DNA of 64,000 bases from Kribbella sindirgiensis (GTDB lineage Bacteria > Actinomycetota > Actinomycetes > Propionibacteriales > Kribbellaceae), in NCBI RefSeq assembly GCF_004331435.1, contig NZ_SJKA01000006.1:124001-188000 (forward strand), read 5' to 3'. The notes beneath the pieces are model-generated. The model did no database searches, had not been told where the DNA came from, and saw nothing but the letters and a program-made list of their open reading frames with translations. The position numbers were made by a program, and so were the translations under genes. Positions 12,235-20,885 of this stretch are shown piece by piece. Position 1 is the first letter of the stretch. Each line of letters starts with the position of its first letter.

Positions 12235-14157
12235 GTGCCGGATTCTGTTGCCGACAAGGCGGGGTCGCTGCGGACGGTCATCGGAGCGGGTGGGCAGACG
12301 AAGCTGACGGACGGCCCGGCCAAGGATCGATGGCAGCTCAACTCGCGCTACCTACGGAGTCTCAGCGTCAGCAACTTGCTGCGGCCGTACCGTGCGCAGG
12401 CCGGCTTGTGGAGCTACTCCGGGTCGTGGGGCACGACGATTGGCGCGGCGGCCAACGACGGGCCGGAGAACTGGCACTGGGGCTGGGAGTCGATCACCTG
12501 CGAGTTGCGCGGGCACATTCTCGGGCATTGGCTGTCCGCAGCGGCTCGGATCGGGCGCCAGGACGCTGAGGTCGCCGCTCGAGCGTCCACGATCGTCGCT
12601 GAGCTGGCTGGGTGCCAGCGCGCCAACGGCGGGCGATGGGCCGCGTCCATCCCACCGACGTACTTCGAACGGCTGGTTGCGGGTAAGCCGGTGTGGGCTC
12701 CACAGTACGTCGTCCACAAGACGCTGATGGGATTGCTCGATCAGTACCGGATCGCCGGTAATGAAGAGGCTCTCAGTGTGGTGTCGGCCTTCGCCGGGTG
12801 GTTCCACGACTGGAGCGGGAAGCTGTCGCGAGAGCAGTTTGACGACGTGCTCGACCAGGAGACTGGTGGGATGCTCGAGGTCTGGGCGGACCTCCTCGCG
12901 TTCACCGGCGACCAGCGCGCCGCCGATCTCGTCGATCGGTACGACCGTCCGCGGTTCTTCGAGCCGCTGCTCGCCGGCATCGATGTGCTGACCAACAAGC
13001 ATGCGAACACTCAGATCGCAGAGGTCTTGGGTGCCGCGCGTGCGTGGGAGGTCACAGGCGTGCAGCGCTGGCGTGACATCGTCGAAGCCTTCTGGGACGG
13101 CGCGGTGGAGGCGCGTGGAACGTACTGCACGGGAGGCAGCAGCTGCGGCGAAGTCTGGCAGCCGGCCGGCGAACAGTCCGCGCGTCTCCATGCGGTGCAG
13201 GAGCATTGCCTTGTCTACAACATGATGAGACTGGCCGCCGTCATGTTCGGCTGGACCGGCGATCGCCGCTACGCCGACTACTGGGAACGCAACCTGGTCA
13301 ACGGCATCTGGGCGCAGCAGCATCCGGATACCGGCATGCCGGCGTACTTCCTGCCGTTGGCGGCCGGAAGCCGCAAGCAGTGGGGCCGGCCGACCGAGGA
13401 CTTCTGGTGCTGCCACGGAACGTTGCTCCAGGCCCACGCCTCGATCGACGAGGCCGCGCTGTACGTCGACGGTGCCGGGATCTCGATCACCCAGTACCTG
13501 AACTCGGTCACGACTTGGCCCGATCTGTTCGGGGGAGGTGTGCAGCTCACCATCGCAGCCGACTCCGAAGAGGGGGTCGTCCTCGGGCAACGACAGACCC
13601 TCCATGGGGCCGCCGGAATCCAGGAACTGCTGTCAAGGCCACTACCGCCGCGGCGGCCGAACCACCGCGTCTACGTGGTCGACGTTCGTTGCGATCGGCC
13701 GTCGAGGTTCGAGCTCAGGCTTCGAGTTCCGTCCTGGGCAGTCGGGGCGCCGATGCTCGAGATCGACGGCGAGTCGGTGCCGGTGACTGTGGACGACGGC
13801 TGGATCGTCGCCGCACAGGTCTGGAGCAGGCAGCGCATCAGGCTGACCGTGCCGTCAGGGCTGAGCACGGTGCGGCTGGCGGATCGACCCGATACGGTCG
13901 CGGTGCTCGACGGTCCGGTGGTCCTTGCCGGTCTGACGAGCCAAGAGCCGATCCTGTTCGGCGAAGCGGACGAGCCGGCGAGTTTCCTCGTACCCGATCA
14001 GGAGCGGCAGCACAGTTGGTGGCGGACGGGGACGTACCGAACCGTCGGTCAGTCCACAGGCATCCGATTCGTCCCACTCGCCGAAATCCGCGACGAGCCC
14101 TACACCGTCTACTTCCCGATGCGGGCCCAAAGAGCCACTGATCGGGAGATGCCTTGA
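12235..14157 (+). CDS. GH127 beta-L-arabinofuranosidase-like enzyme (DUF1680)
   Basis: A 640-residue intracellular glycoside hydrolase of family 127, whose characterised members remove beta-L-arabinofuranose using a cysteine nucleophile held by zinc. The conserved EQETGGMLEVW-like segment is present as DQETGGMLEVWADLLAF. The zinc/nucleophile set is visible as EHC (Glu and Cys at about residues 323 and 325) and a CC pair (about 392-393, in FWCCHGT), matching the Glu, Cys, Cys-Cys ligands of the family. The GTG at 12235 is preferred over the in-frame GTG at 12217 because GAGGAG lies eight bases before it. It is divergent from the fucosidase/galactosidase operon and overlaps the LarA-like gene by one base. 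The sugar specificity is from the family and is untested here. Confidence 0.85.
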   Translation: MPDSVADKAGSLRTVIGAGGQTKLTDGPAKDRWQLNSRYLRSLSVSNLLRPYRAQAGLWSYSGSWGTTIGAAANDGPENWHWGWESITCELRGHILGHWLSAAARIGRQDAEVAARASTIVAELAGCQRANGGRWAASIPPTYFERLVAGKPVWAPQYVVHKTLMGLLDQYRIAGNEEALSVVSAFAGWFHDWSGKLSREQFDDVLDQETGGMLEVWADLLAFTGDQRAADLVDRYDRPRFFEPLLAGIDVLTNKHANTQIAEVLGAARAWEVTGVQRWRDIVEAFWDGAVEARGTYCTGGSSCGEVWQPAGEQSARLHAVQEHCLVYNMMRLAAVMFGWTGDRRYADYWERNLVNGIWAQQHPDTGMPAYFLPLAAGSRKQWGRPTEDFWCCHGTLLQAHASIDEAALYVDGAGISITQYLNSVTTWPDLFGGGVQLTIAADSEEGVVLGQRQTLHGAAGIQELLSRPLPPRRPNHRVYVVDVRCDRPSRFELRLRVPSWAVGAPMLEIDGESVPVTVDDGWIVAAQVWSRQRIRLTVPSGLSTVRLADRPDTVAVLDGPVVLAGLTSQEPILFGEADEPASFLVPDQERQHSWWRTGTYRTVGQSTGIRFVPLAEIRDEPYTVYFPMRAQRATDREMP

Positions 14158-15437
14158 TGACAAATGTGCGACTGGCGTTCGGCGACAGCGGGTTGCGACT
14201 GGCAGTAGATCCGGATGTGACGACGGTCGTCGAGCCGGAGCACAGCCTGGCGGCTCCCAGCCAGTTGGGGTCCGTCCGGGCGGCGCTGCGGGAGCCCGTG
14301 GCAGGACTGCCGTTACGTGAGCGGGTTCGCCCCGGACAGTCGGTGGCTATCTCCGCCTGCGACGGGACCCGGCCACAGCCGCGGCAGTTGATGATTCCTG
14401 CCATCCTCGAGGAGCTGGACGGAATCGTGGCTCCGAGCGACATCGTGGTCCTGGTTGCTACCGGCACCCATCGCGGAAACACCGAAGCCGAACTCCGGCT
14501 GATGTTCGGCGACGAGGTCGTCGACTCCGTACGGGTCGTGAACCATGACGGCCGGGACTCGTCCCAGTTGGTCTGGCGCGGCACGCACGGCAACGGCGTA
14601 CCGGTGTGGCTGAACCGGGAGTGGACCGAGGCGGACGTCAGGATCACCACCGGCTTCGTGGAGCCGCACTTCTTCGCGGGCTTCTCCGGAGGCCCGAAGC
14701 TGGTGGCGCCTGGCCTCGCCGGCTTGGAGACGGTCCTGGTCCTGCACGACGCGTCGAGGATCGGTGACTCGAGGGCGACGTGGGGCGTCACGAGGGGCAA
14801 CCCGGTTCACGACGACGTCCGGGCCATCGCCGAGGCGACCGGAGTGACGTTCGCCCTGGACGTCGTACTGAACCGGGACAAGGACATCGTCGCGGCGTTC
14901 GGCGGTGATCTGCTGCCGATGCACGCGGCGGCGGCGTCCTTCGCGCGGCAGATCGCGATGCGGCCCGTCGACGGACGGTTCGACGTCGTCGTGACCACGA
15001 ACTCCGGGTTCCCGCTCGACCAGAACCTGTACCAGGCCGTCAAGGGCATGTCGGCCGCCTATCAAGTCGTCCGGCCGGGCGGAACGATCATCTGTGCTGC
15101 CGAGTGCCGTGACGGCTTCCCGGACCATGGTCTGTACCGCAAGACCCTCGAGTCGGCCGACTCACCCCAAGCGCTGCTGGCGGAGATCACATCCCGGTCG
15201 GTCGCCGTTCCCGATCAATGGCAGATCCAGATCCAGGCGAAGATCCAGTCGGCGAATCGAGTCGTCATGCACACCGGATTTCTGAGCGACGCGGACCTCG
15301 CCGCCGTCCAACTCGAGCAGACGCGCGACATCTCGGCAACCGCCGCCGAGGCCCTCGCTGCCGCCGGCCCGGGCGCGACGATGTGCGTCCTCCCGGAGGG
15401 ACCACAAACCATTCCGTACGTGACGCGAGAGCACTAA
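14157..15437 (+). CDS. LarA-family hydroxyacid racemase/epimerase
   Basis: A 426-residue protein of the LarA (DUF2088) family. Founding members use a nickel-pincer nucleotide to racemise lactate, and relatives epimerise other 2-hydroxyacids, including sugar acids. Visible family motifs are VATGTHR (the LarA H108-type histidine) and GFVEPHFFAGFSGGPKLVAPGLAG, carrying the H174-type histidine and the K184-type lysine that binds the cofactor. The start is ATG at 14157, overlapping the GH127 stop as TGATG, with GGGAG upstream. Because it is coupled to an arabinofuranosidase and followed by an enolase-superfamily gene, a sugar-acid substrate is more likely than lactate. No larB, larC or larE cofactor genes are in the window. 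Confidence 0.85.
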   Translation: MTNVRLAFGDSGLRLAVDPDVTTVVEPEHSLAAPSQLGSVRAALREPVAGLPLRERVRPGQSVAISACDGTRPQPRQLMIPAILEELDGIVAPSDIVVLVATGTHRGNTEAELRLMFGDEVVDSVRVVNHDGRDSSQLVWRGTHGNGVPVWLNREWTEADVRITTGFVEPHFFAGFSGGPKLVAPGLAGLETVLVLHDASRIGDSRATWGVTRGNPVHDDVRAIAEATGVTFALDVVLNRDKDIVAAFGGDLLPMHAAAASFARQIAMRPVDGRFDVVVTTNSGFPLDQNLYQAVKGMSAAYQVVRPGGTIICAAECRDGFPDHGLYRKTLESADSPQALLAEITSRSVAVPDQWQIQIQAKIQSANRVVMHTGFLSDADLAAVQLEQTRDISATAAEALAAAGPGATMCVLPEGPQTIPYVTREH

Positions 15438-15597
15438 CACACAGCTGTACTACGTCTGCACGGAGCCCTGGCTGCGCTCGAGGAACTGCGTGCAACCAGG
15501 TGCCAGTTCGCCGATCCGGCTGCTGCGAACGCGATTCCCTCGATCTCACGGCTGCCCGCTGTGCTTGACCTGCTCGCGTGGCCGGCGCACAGGGCTG
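15438..15597. other. Intergenic stretch, no gene supported
   Basis: Short frames are open here, for example one reading LAALEELRATRCQFADP, which could be residue of a lost gene, but nothing is recognisable and no ribosome-binding site precedes it. Confidence 0.4.
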
Positions 15598-15626
15598 CTG
15601 ACAAACATCATACGTATGCCTATAGT
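15598..15626 (+). promoter_or_regulatory. Promoter with GntR-type operator for the enolase-superfamily gene
   Basis: CTGACA (15598-15603) and TATAGT (15621-15626) are 17 bp apart and make a good sigma-70-like promoter. The palindrome CATACGTATG (15609-15618) fills the spacer, so a bound repressor would block polymerase. The 18-mer at 15602-15619 matches 17 of 18 positions of the minus-strand site at 20858-20875. The 10-bp core also overlaps the start of the GntR gene at 17900-17909. Confidence 0.7.
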
Positions 15627-15723
15627 CTCGGATCGCGAACCACTCCGATTCCTCGTCGAGGGGCATGACGGCGGGGAGGAACCAAGGAATGACGACCGCG
15701 CCGGTTCTCAGGAGGACTGAAAT

Positions 15724-16905
15724 ATGAAGATCACTGGATATCGCAGTTTGAGCACCGTTCACGATTGGGGGAGAATCACCGGCGACGTCAACGGCGTACA
15801 GAGCGGGGACACCACGGCGGTCCCCGTGCTCGTCATCGAGACGGACGCCGGCATCGAGGGGGTCGGTCTCGGCGTCCACACCGACATCGCGCGGGTCTTT
15901 CCCGCGGTCGAGGGCGAGGACCCGCGAGCGGTGGTGGCCCTGTACGACCGGATGCTCGACTGGGTGTTCAAAGCCGGTCACGCCGGACCTGTGTTCGGCA
16001 CGATCGGGGCCGTCGACATGGCGCTGTGGGATCTCAAGGCCAAGATGGCCGGCGAACCGCTCTGGCGGACTCTGGGGGCGCGCGAACGCTTCGTCCCGGG
16101 ATACGCGTCGGGCCTCGAGTACGGCCTGACCGATGAGGAAGTCGCGCAACTGTACGGCCGGTTCGCGGACCGCGGGTTCAAGGCGGGCAAGGTCAAGGGC
16201 GGCCGCGACCTGGACCGCGACCTGCCCCGGCTGGAGATCGTTAGGGAGGCGCTCAGCCGCAATTCCCGTCGGCCGGCGCTCATGTTCGACGCCAACGAGT
16301 CGTGGAACCAGGCGCAGGCTGCCCGCTACGTTGCCGCCATCGAGGAACACCTGGACCTCACCTGGGTGGAGGAGCCGTTACGCCGTTGGGATGCGGCTGG
16401 ACTGGCGGCGTTGCGCGGCAAGATCCGTGCGGCCGTCGCGAGCGGTGAGAACCTGACCGGGCTCGAGCAGTATCGCCCCCTGCTCGACGCCAAGGCCCTC
16501 GACATCGTGCAGGTGGGCAACGTGTGGGGGATCACCCACTTCCTCCGGGTGGCGACGCTGGCACACGGACATGACCTGCCGGTGAGTCCTGTCGCATACA
16601 ACGCGAATCCGATCGCGCACGCGGCTGCCGCCGTACCGAACCTCCTGACCTACGAGGTCCAGGATCTTCATTTCCCCGTCGGTCTCGACGTCGACCAGGA
16701 GTTCGGCGACGGGGGGATCATCCTGGGCGACCGTCCGGGCATCGGCATCCTGGTGGACGAGGCCCAACTGTCATCGGGGAACTCCGTGGCGACCGCGCCT
16801 GCGTCGACAGGACCGCACATCCGCCCCGAGCGCGCCGCTCTGCGACTGGTGGCCGAGCCGGACGTGATCGACGTACCTGCGATGCCGCTGAGGCCGGACT
16901 CGTGA
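15724..16905 (+). CDS. Enolase-superfamily (mandelate racemase/MLE) sugar-acid dehydratase-like protein
   Basis: A 393-residue two-domain enolase-superfamily protein with an N-terminal capping domain and a C-terminal barrel. Magnesium ligands are visible as D189 (MFDANESW), E216 (WVEEP) and E242 (SGENL) with the normal 26-27-residue spacing. A KxK motif is at K156/K158 (GKVKGG). The usual His-Asp dyad of the mandelate racemase group is not seen: QPDV and PH are replaced by QVGN and SPVAYNANP. Sugar-acid dehydration is therefore only a family-level guess. The start is ATG at 15724 with AGGAGG upstream. It has its own promoter with a CATACGTATG operator and is followed by a mutarotase fragment, consistent with deoxy-sugar or sugar-acid catabolism under the GntR regulator. 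Confidence 0.8.
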   Translation: MKITGYRSLSTVHDWGRITGDVNGVQSGDTTAVPVLVIETDAGIEGVGLGVHTDIARVFPAVEGEDPRAVVALYDRMLDWVFKAGHAGPVFGTIGAVDMALWDLKAKMAGEPLWRTLGARERFVPGYASGLEYGLTDEEVAQLYGRFADRGFKAGKVKGGRDLDRDLPRLEIVREALSRNSRRPALMFDANESWNQAQAARYVAAIEEHLDLTWVEEPLRRWDAAGLAALRGKIRAAVASGENLTGLEQYRPLLDAKALDIVQVGNVWGITHFLRVATLAHGHDLPVSPVAYNANPIAHAAAAVPNLLTYEVQDLHFPVGLDVDQEFGDGGIILGDRPGIGILVDEAQLSSGNSVATAPASTGPHIRPERAALRLVAEPDVIDVPAMPLRPDS

Positions 16906-17051
16906 CGCGCGCACCGGAGCGCCGGGCATTCGTCCTCGACGACATCTTGTTCGCGTACCGCGAGTATGTCGGGGAAGACCACGAGGCGGACATGCAACGG
17001 ATCGTGGACGACCCGGTCGCGCAGGAGCGGTGGCTTGGAAGGCCGCGATAG
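16902..17051 (+). pseudogene. Fragment of RhaM-like (L-rhamnose/L-fucose) mutarotase
   Basis: A 49-codon frame from GTG 16902, overlapping the enolase stop, reads FVLDDILFAYREYVGEDHEADMQRIVDDPVAQERW. This resembles the C-terminal part of COG3254 sugar mutarotases (typical wording: LLFGYFEYVGDDFEADMA...DPxTQxWW). Intact members are about 100-110 residues. Here the N-terminal half and the last 20 or so residues are missing, so it is most likely a remnant. Similar mutarotases accompany non-phosphorylating fucose and rhamnose pathways, which fits the neighbourhood. Identification is by eye. Confidence 0.55.
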
Positions 17052-17119
17052 ACGACCTGCTGAGCGGGTTGTCCAGCGCAGAACGATCGCAGGTGTTCGG
17101 TCGACAACGCCTCGGAGGC

Positions 17120-17902
17120 CTACTGCCGCTTCTGACTGCGTTTGCGGACGCGTGGCCGGGGACGGTGGTCGGACAGCCGACGGCGCTCCCACGACCCGTG
17201 GATGTGGTCGTGCATCGCCTTCTCGGCGGCGACCGCGTCGTTGCGGGCGATCGCCTTGACGATCGCCTCATGCTCCTTGAGGGTGAGCGCTACTGCGTCG
17301 GGCGGGTCGATGCCCTGGTATCGGCTGGACTCGACGGCTCGTTTGTAGATGTGCTTGGCGATGTTCTCCGCCAGCCGGTTGCCGGAGATCTCCATGACCG
17401 CGTAATGGAAGACCACATCAGCCTGCCGGAACGAGTCCGTCTCCGACTCGCTCTGCCGCATCGCCGTCAGCGCGTTCTCCAGGCGTCTCAGCTCGTTGGC
17501 GTTGTGGGACCTGGCCACCGCTCCTGCCATCGCCGACTCGAGACTCGCACGCACGATCGTCAACTCGTCGAGGACGCCCACGCTCTCGTCGTTGTCGATC
17601 AGGGCTGACAGCACCACCGGATCGAGCATGTTCCAGTACCCCGGCGCTCGCACCTGAGTGCCGCGACCCTGCGAGACGGTCACCAGGCCCTTCTCCTCGA
17701 GCCTCTTCACCGACTCACGCAACACCGTCCGGCTCACGCCGAAGTGCTCGCTCAACGGGGCTTCCGGAGGTAGCAGGTCGCCCTCCTTCAGGCGCCCGGT
17801 CACGATCAGGGCGACGAGCTCGGCGACTACCGACACCCCGAGCCGGCCCACGGGCAGACGTCGCGGGATGAGCGGCACCGCCGGGACCGGCTTTTTCACC
17901 AT
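17120..17902 (-). CDS. GntR-family (FadR/FCD) transcriptional regulator
   Basis: A 260-residue regulator. Residues about 20-90 form the winged helix (VAELVALIVTGRLKEGDLLPPEAPLSEHFGVSRTVLRESVKRLEEKGLV...GRGTQV). The rest is an all-helical FCD ligand domain with the metal-binding-type pattern around DVVFHYAVMEISGN and LKEHEAIVKAI. FCD regulators usually sense sugar acids or carboxylates. The ATG at 17902 lies inside the palindrome CATACGTATG (17900-17909) and a TAAGAT box (minus strand, 17915-17910) ends seven bases before it, so the mRNA is probably leaderless and self-repressed. The same operator precedes the enolase and GH95-like genes, its likely regulon. The C-terminal tail is Arg/Lys-rich. 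Confidence 0.9.
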   Translation of the reverse strand: MVKKPVPAVPLIPRRLPVGRLGVSVVAELVALIVTGRLKEGDLLPPEAPLSEHFGVSRTVLRESVKRLEEKGLVTVSQGRGTQVRAPGYWNMLDPVVLSALIDNDESVGVLDELTIVRASLESAMAGAVARSHNANELRRLENALTAMRQSESETDSFRQADVVFHYAVMEISGNRLAENIAKHIYKRAVESSRYQGIDPPDAVALTLKEHEAIVKAIARNDAVAAEKAMHDHIHGSWERRRLSDHRPRPRVRKRSQKRQ

Positions 17903-17915
17903 ACGTATGATCTTA
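17900..17915 (-). promoter_or_regulatory. Leaderless promoter plus GntR operator
   Basis: On the minus strand TAAGAT (17915-17910) is a -10-like box and CATACGTATG (17909-17900) covers the presumed transcription start and the ATG. No clear -35 is visible. The arrangement predicts autorepression of the GntR gene. Confidence 0.6.
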
Positions 17916-17938
17916 GCGGCGACACGCTGGGGCCTCGC

Positions 17939-20671
17939 TCAGCCCACGCGGGCAACGGAAACACCATGGCCTGCGGTCGTGCCGATCAGATCCGAGGTCC
18001 GGTACATGTCCGGCGTCGTGCCCGCCCGGACGAGGACGATGTGCTCGCCCTTGTGAGTCCTGAACTGCAGCAGCCCATCCTCCGGAGCGACGAGTGTCTC
18101 CGCCTTTCGCTCCTGGCGGTACAGCACGACATCGGAATCCCATGGGTTTCGGAGGCAGGCGCGTTCGCCGAGCTGCGACTCGATCTCGACGTACTGGATA
18201 TCGCCGGACACCATCGACGACGAGACCAGGAAGCCGTCTTTGGCGAGCAGCTTGTACTTGGCATCCCACGTTCTGGGCCATGCTGGGAACACGCGAATCA
18301 CGGGATCCCCTGCTGTAGTTGGGCTCAGGCTCTGGTTCAGCGCTTCCTGCAGTGCCGCTGCAAAGGTTCCGTAGCCTTCGGCCGAGTAGTAGTCGAGCTG
18401 GTTGAACAGCAGGTTCGGGAACACGCCGTAGGTGCTGAACACGCCGTACTGCGTGTTCAGGATCTTCGCCATGTCGTCCGCGCGTCCGAGCCTGGCGGCG
18501 TCGACGTGGAAGCGGCTGGACCCGTTCCTGTCGATGACCTGGCCGTTCACCTGGTTGAGATAGCCGGGCGAGTGGAGATAGGTGTTGAGCGCGATCTCCC
18601 AGTCGCCGTTGTCGAGGCCCTGGTCCCGTGTCTCGAGGTTCAGTACGTCGTACTTCTCGAGCATCTTGAAGATCGGGCTCTCGGTGCCGTGCAGATCCCT
18701 GACGAAGTACGCGGGCTGCAGTCCTTGCGCCCAGGCAGGCTGGTCTGTCGCCAACTGCGAGGCCAGCGATGGATTTGTGCTTGCTGCCCACAGGGCGCCG
18801 GCATCCGATCGCAGCGGGTACGCGGCGAGATTGTCACGGATCTCCTTCCACAGTGGGCGATTCGTCTGGTCGGCCCCGAGCAGTTCGGAGGCCTTGACCA
18901 CTGCCGCGAACACGCCCCTGGCCATGGACAGATCATCGATGACGTCCTTGCCGGCCCAGATGTGCTCGTGCAGGTTCGTGTTGTAGAAGTGATACTTCCC
19001 GTCGCTTTCCTTCCGGAGACCGTCGTAGTTCCGGTACATCTCTGCTGCGCCCTTGATGAAGGGATAGGCGACCTCCCGGAGCCAGTCGAGATCCTTGGTG
19101 TAGCAATACACCTGCCAGTAGTACTCGGCGGTCTCCTGGGCCGCCATCATGGTGTGCGTGACGTAGCTCGCCTGGTTGTTGCTGCCGAAGACGTTCCAGT
19201 TCCAGGGGGAGAGGAATCTGTTTCTCCGCATGGTGATGTCGGTGAATTCCTGGGTGCGGGTACTTGTTTTGAACGTGTAGTACTGCTGCATCGCGTCGGC
19301 GATGCCGTCGGGCAGCGTTTCCCAGCCCAGGATGCCGACGGTCTCGCCGATGAAGATTCCTTCACTGCCCCACATCTGCCGCGCGGCGACGCGGTATTGT
19401 TCGTAACTGGTCTGCCGCATCTTGAACATCGGCTCCAGCAGATCCAGGTGGTTGGCGGCCAGGAGGGGCTGATACAGGCAGTCCTGGTTCCAGTTCCAGT
19501 AGAAGCTCCCCCAGTCCCGCCGGTCCTCTTCGCCGATCCAGATACCGCCGTTGTACTTGGAGGGGTAGGAGCCACGGTTCGAGATGGCGGCCAGGTACAT
19601 GTAGTAGTTTCGACGCTGCTCGAAATTGAACTGTGTGGGGAAGTAGACGTACGACTTGTGCCAGAAGTCGCGCCACCAGGCCTGACCGCGGGCCCGGATC
19701 CGAGCGTAGTCCGGGGCCTTGTTGGTGTTCGCCACGGCGGTCGCCTTGGCTGTACGAAGCGCCGTCCGCGAATCGGCGGCACCGCCGACGACGACGGTGA
19801 AGGTGCCCTGTCGCGCAGGTAGATTCATCCTCAGCGTCGCCCGGTTGCCGATGGTGTTGCTGACGACGTCCGAGATCTGCCGGCCCCGCACGGTTGCCGC
19901 TACGGCTGTGTTGACGTAGTGGTCGTTGATTTTCGTGCCGGTGTCGGATGGTTCCTGAACAACCTGTTCCAGCACAATCGTCTCGCTCCGGGCTTCCGGT
20001 CGTCCTCTGCCGCCGACGGTAGTCAGGGTTGATATCGCGCTGTGCGCGCCCCAGATCTGGTTGGCGTCTCTCAGCATGGCGAGGTCGACGGTGATCGGCT
20101 GGTGTGTGGCACGGTCGTCGGTGACCTGGATCGCAATGACATCTGAGTCCATGTCTGCAATCACGGCGGCGTGCACGCCGGTGCCGGTGATACTCAGCTT
20201 GCCGTCGTACAGCGACAGATGCTGTCGTGTCGTGGTGTCGAAGACAGTCCCTGTCCCGAAGCCGATGTGGATCCGTCCGACAGCGCCACCGCCGGAGTTC
20301 TGGTGATCCTTCGAAGCCGCCGAGGCGTCGTTGAACATGAACATGTCGGTGTGGTTCAGTTGCATGACGAGGGTGCTGCCGTTGCTCTGCCAGACAGGCC
20401 CGCCGAACCTTCCGTTCGCCACGGACATGCCCTGGGTCCCGGTCGGGATACTTCCCGTGTGGTCGAGGTCCGACCGACCGATCAGGCGGCCGTAGTCCGG
20501 GTCGAAAAGTGGAGTGGTCTTGTCGCTCGGCGGTGCCGGCGTGGCCTGTGCTTGGGAGACCGTCGCGGACAGCGTTCCGGACGCTGTCGCCGATAGCCCG
20601 ACGCCCAGTGTTCCGCTGACGAAGCGACGCCGCGAGACCCCGTTCGCCGGCGAGGTGTCGTCTGCTGGCAT
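17939..20671 (-). CDS. Tat-exported GH95-like (alpha/alpha)6 glycoside hydrolase
   Basis: A 910-residue protein with a twin-arginine signal (SRRRFVSGTLGVGLSATASG...SQAQA), so it is secreted folded. An N-terminal beta-rich region (about residues 60-320) precedes a helical-barrel region with RRNYYMYLAAISNRGSYPSKYNGGIW and DWGSFYWNWNQDCLYQPLLAANHLD. These resemble GH95-type alpha-L-fucosidase/galactosidase barrels. A small C-terminal beta domain follows. I could not place the catalytic acids with confidence, so the substrate is inferred from neighbours. The ATG at 20671 has GGAGGAG seven bases upstream; longer readings to 20782 lack support. The promoter region carries the GntR operator at 20858-20875. 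It would release sugars outside the cell. Confidence 0.65.
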   Translation of the reverse strand: MPADDTSPANGVSRRRFVSGTLGVGLSATASGTLSATVSQAQATPAPPSDKTTPLFDPDYGRLIGRSDLDHTGSIPTGTQGMSVANGRFGGPVWQSNGSTLVMQLNHTDMFMFNDASAASKDHQNSGGGAVGRIHIGFGTGTVFDTTTRQHLSLYDGKLSITGTGVHAAVIADMDSDVIAIQVTDDRATHQPITVDLAMLRDANQIWGAHSAISTLTTVGGRGRPEARSETIVLEQVVQEPSDTGTKINDHYVNTAVAATVRGRQISDVVSNTIGNRATLRMNLPARQGTFTVVVGGAADSRTALRTAKATAVANTNKAPDYARIRARGQAWWRDFWHKSYVYFPTQFNFEQRRNYYMYLAAISNRGSYPSKYNGGIWIGEEDRRDWGSFYWNWNQDCLYQPLLAANHLDLLEPMFKMRQTSYEQYRVAARQMWGSEGIFIGETVGILGWETLPDGIADAMQQYYTFKTSTRTQEFTDITMRRNRFLSPWNWNVFGSNNQASYVTHTMMAAQETAEYYWQVYCYTKDLDWLREVAYPFIKGAAEMYRNYDGLRKESDGKYHFYNTNLHEHIWAGKDVIDDLSMARGVFAAVVKASELLGADQTNRPLWKEIRDNLAAYPLRSDAGALWAASTNPSLASQLATDQPAWAQGLQPAYFVRDLHGTESPIFKMLEKYDVLNLETRDQGLDNGDWEIALNTYLHSPGYLNQVNGQVIDRNGSSRFHVDAARLGRADDMAKILNTQYGVFSTYGVFPNLLFNQLDYYSAEGYGTFAAALQEALNQSLSPTTAGDPVIRVFPAWPRTWDAKYKLLAKDGFLVSSSMVSGDIQYVEIESQLGERACLRNPWDSDVVLYRQERKAETLVAPEDGLLQFRTHKGEHIVLVRAGTTPDMYRTSDLIGTTAGHGVSVARVG

Positions 20672-20857
20672 GTTGTACTCCTCCGTGCCGGGAAGCTTTC
20701 TGTGATTGCGCCGTCTTCGTTGCAGGTATGACGATTCACGCCGCGGGACGGGTGACGGTTCACAGTGGCCGGGCATCGGCACCGGGCGGGACGGTTCGTC
20801 TTTCCGTTGCTCGGCACCGGCACCATGCGGATCATTGTCGCCCCGGCAGAAGATTTA

Positions 20858-20875
20858 GCATACGTATTATGTTTG
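20858..20875 (-). promoter_or_regulatory. GntR operator upstream of the GH95-like gene
   Basis: The minus strand reads CAAACATAATACGTATGC, 17 of 18 identical to the site in the enolase promoter (15602-15619) and in the same orientation relative to its gene. It lies about 190 bp upstream of the ATG at 20671. This is the third copy of the ATACGTAT core in the window. Confidence 0.65.
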
Positions 20876-20885
20876 CCACAAGACT

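Noticed and set aside
12087..12341. An 84-codon minus-strand frame over the divergent promoter
   Set aside because: It covers the operator and the GH127 start, has no ribosome-binding site of note and no recognisable protein.
12352..13605. A 417-codon minus-strand frame inside the GH127 gene
   Set aside because: It is a shadow of the well-supported GH127 gene with no family similarity.
14157..15437. Naming the LarA homologue a lactate racemase
   Set aside because: The family motifs are present, but the context is sugar degradation and the cofactor genes are not in view, so a specific substrate is not supported.
17966..19822. A 618-codon plus-strand frame opposite the GH95-like gene
   Set aside because: Composition is that of an antisense shadow; the minus strand has the Tat signal and glycosidase motifs.
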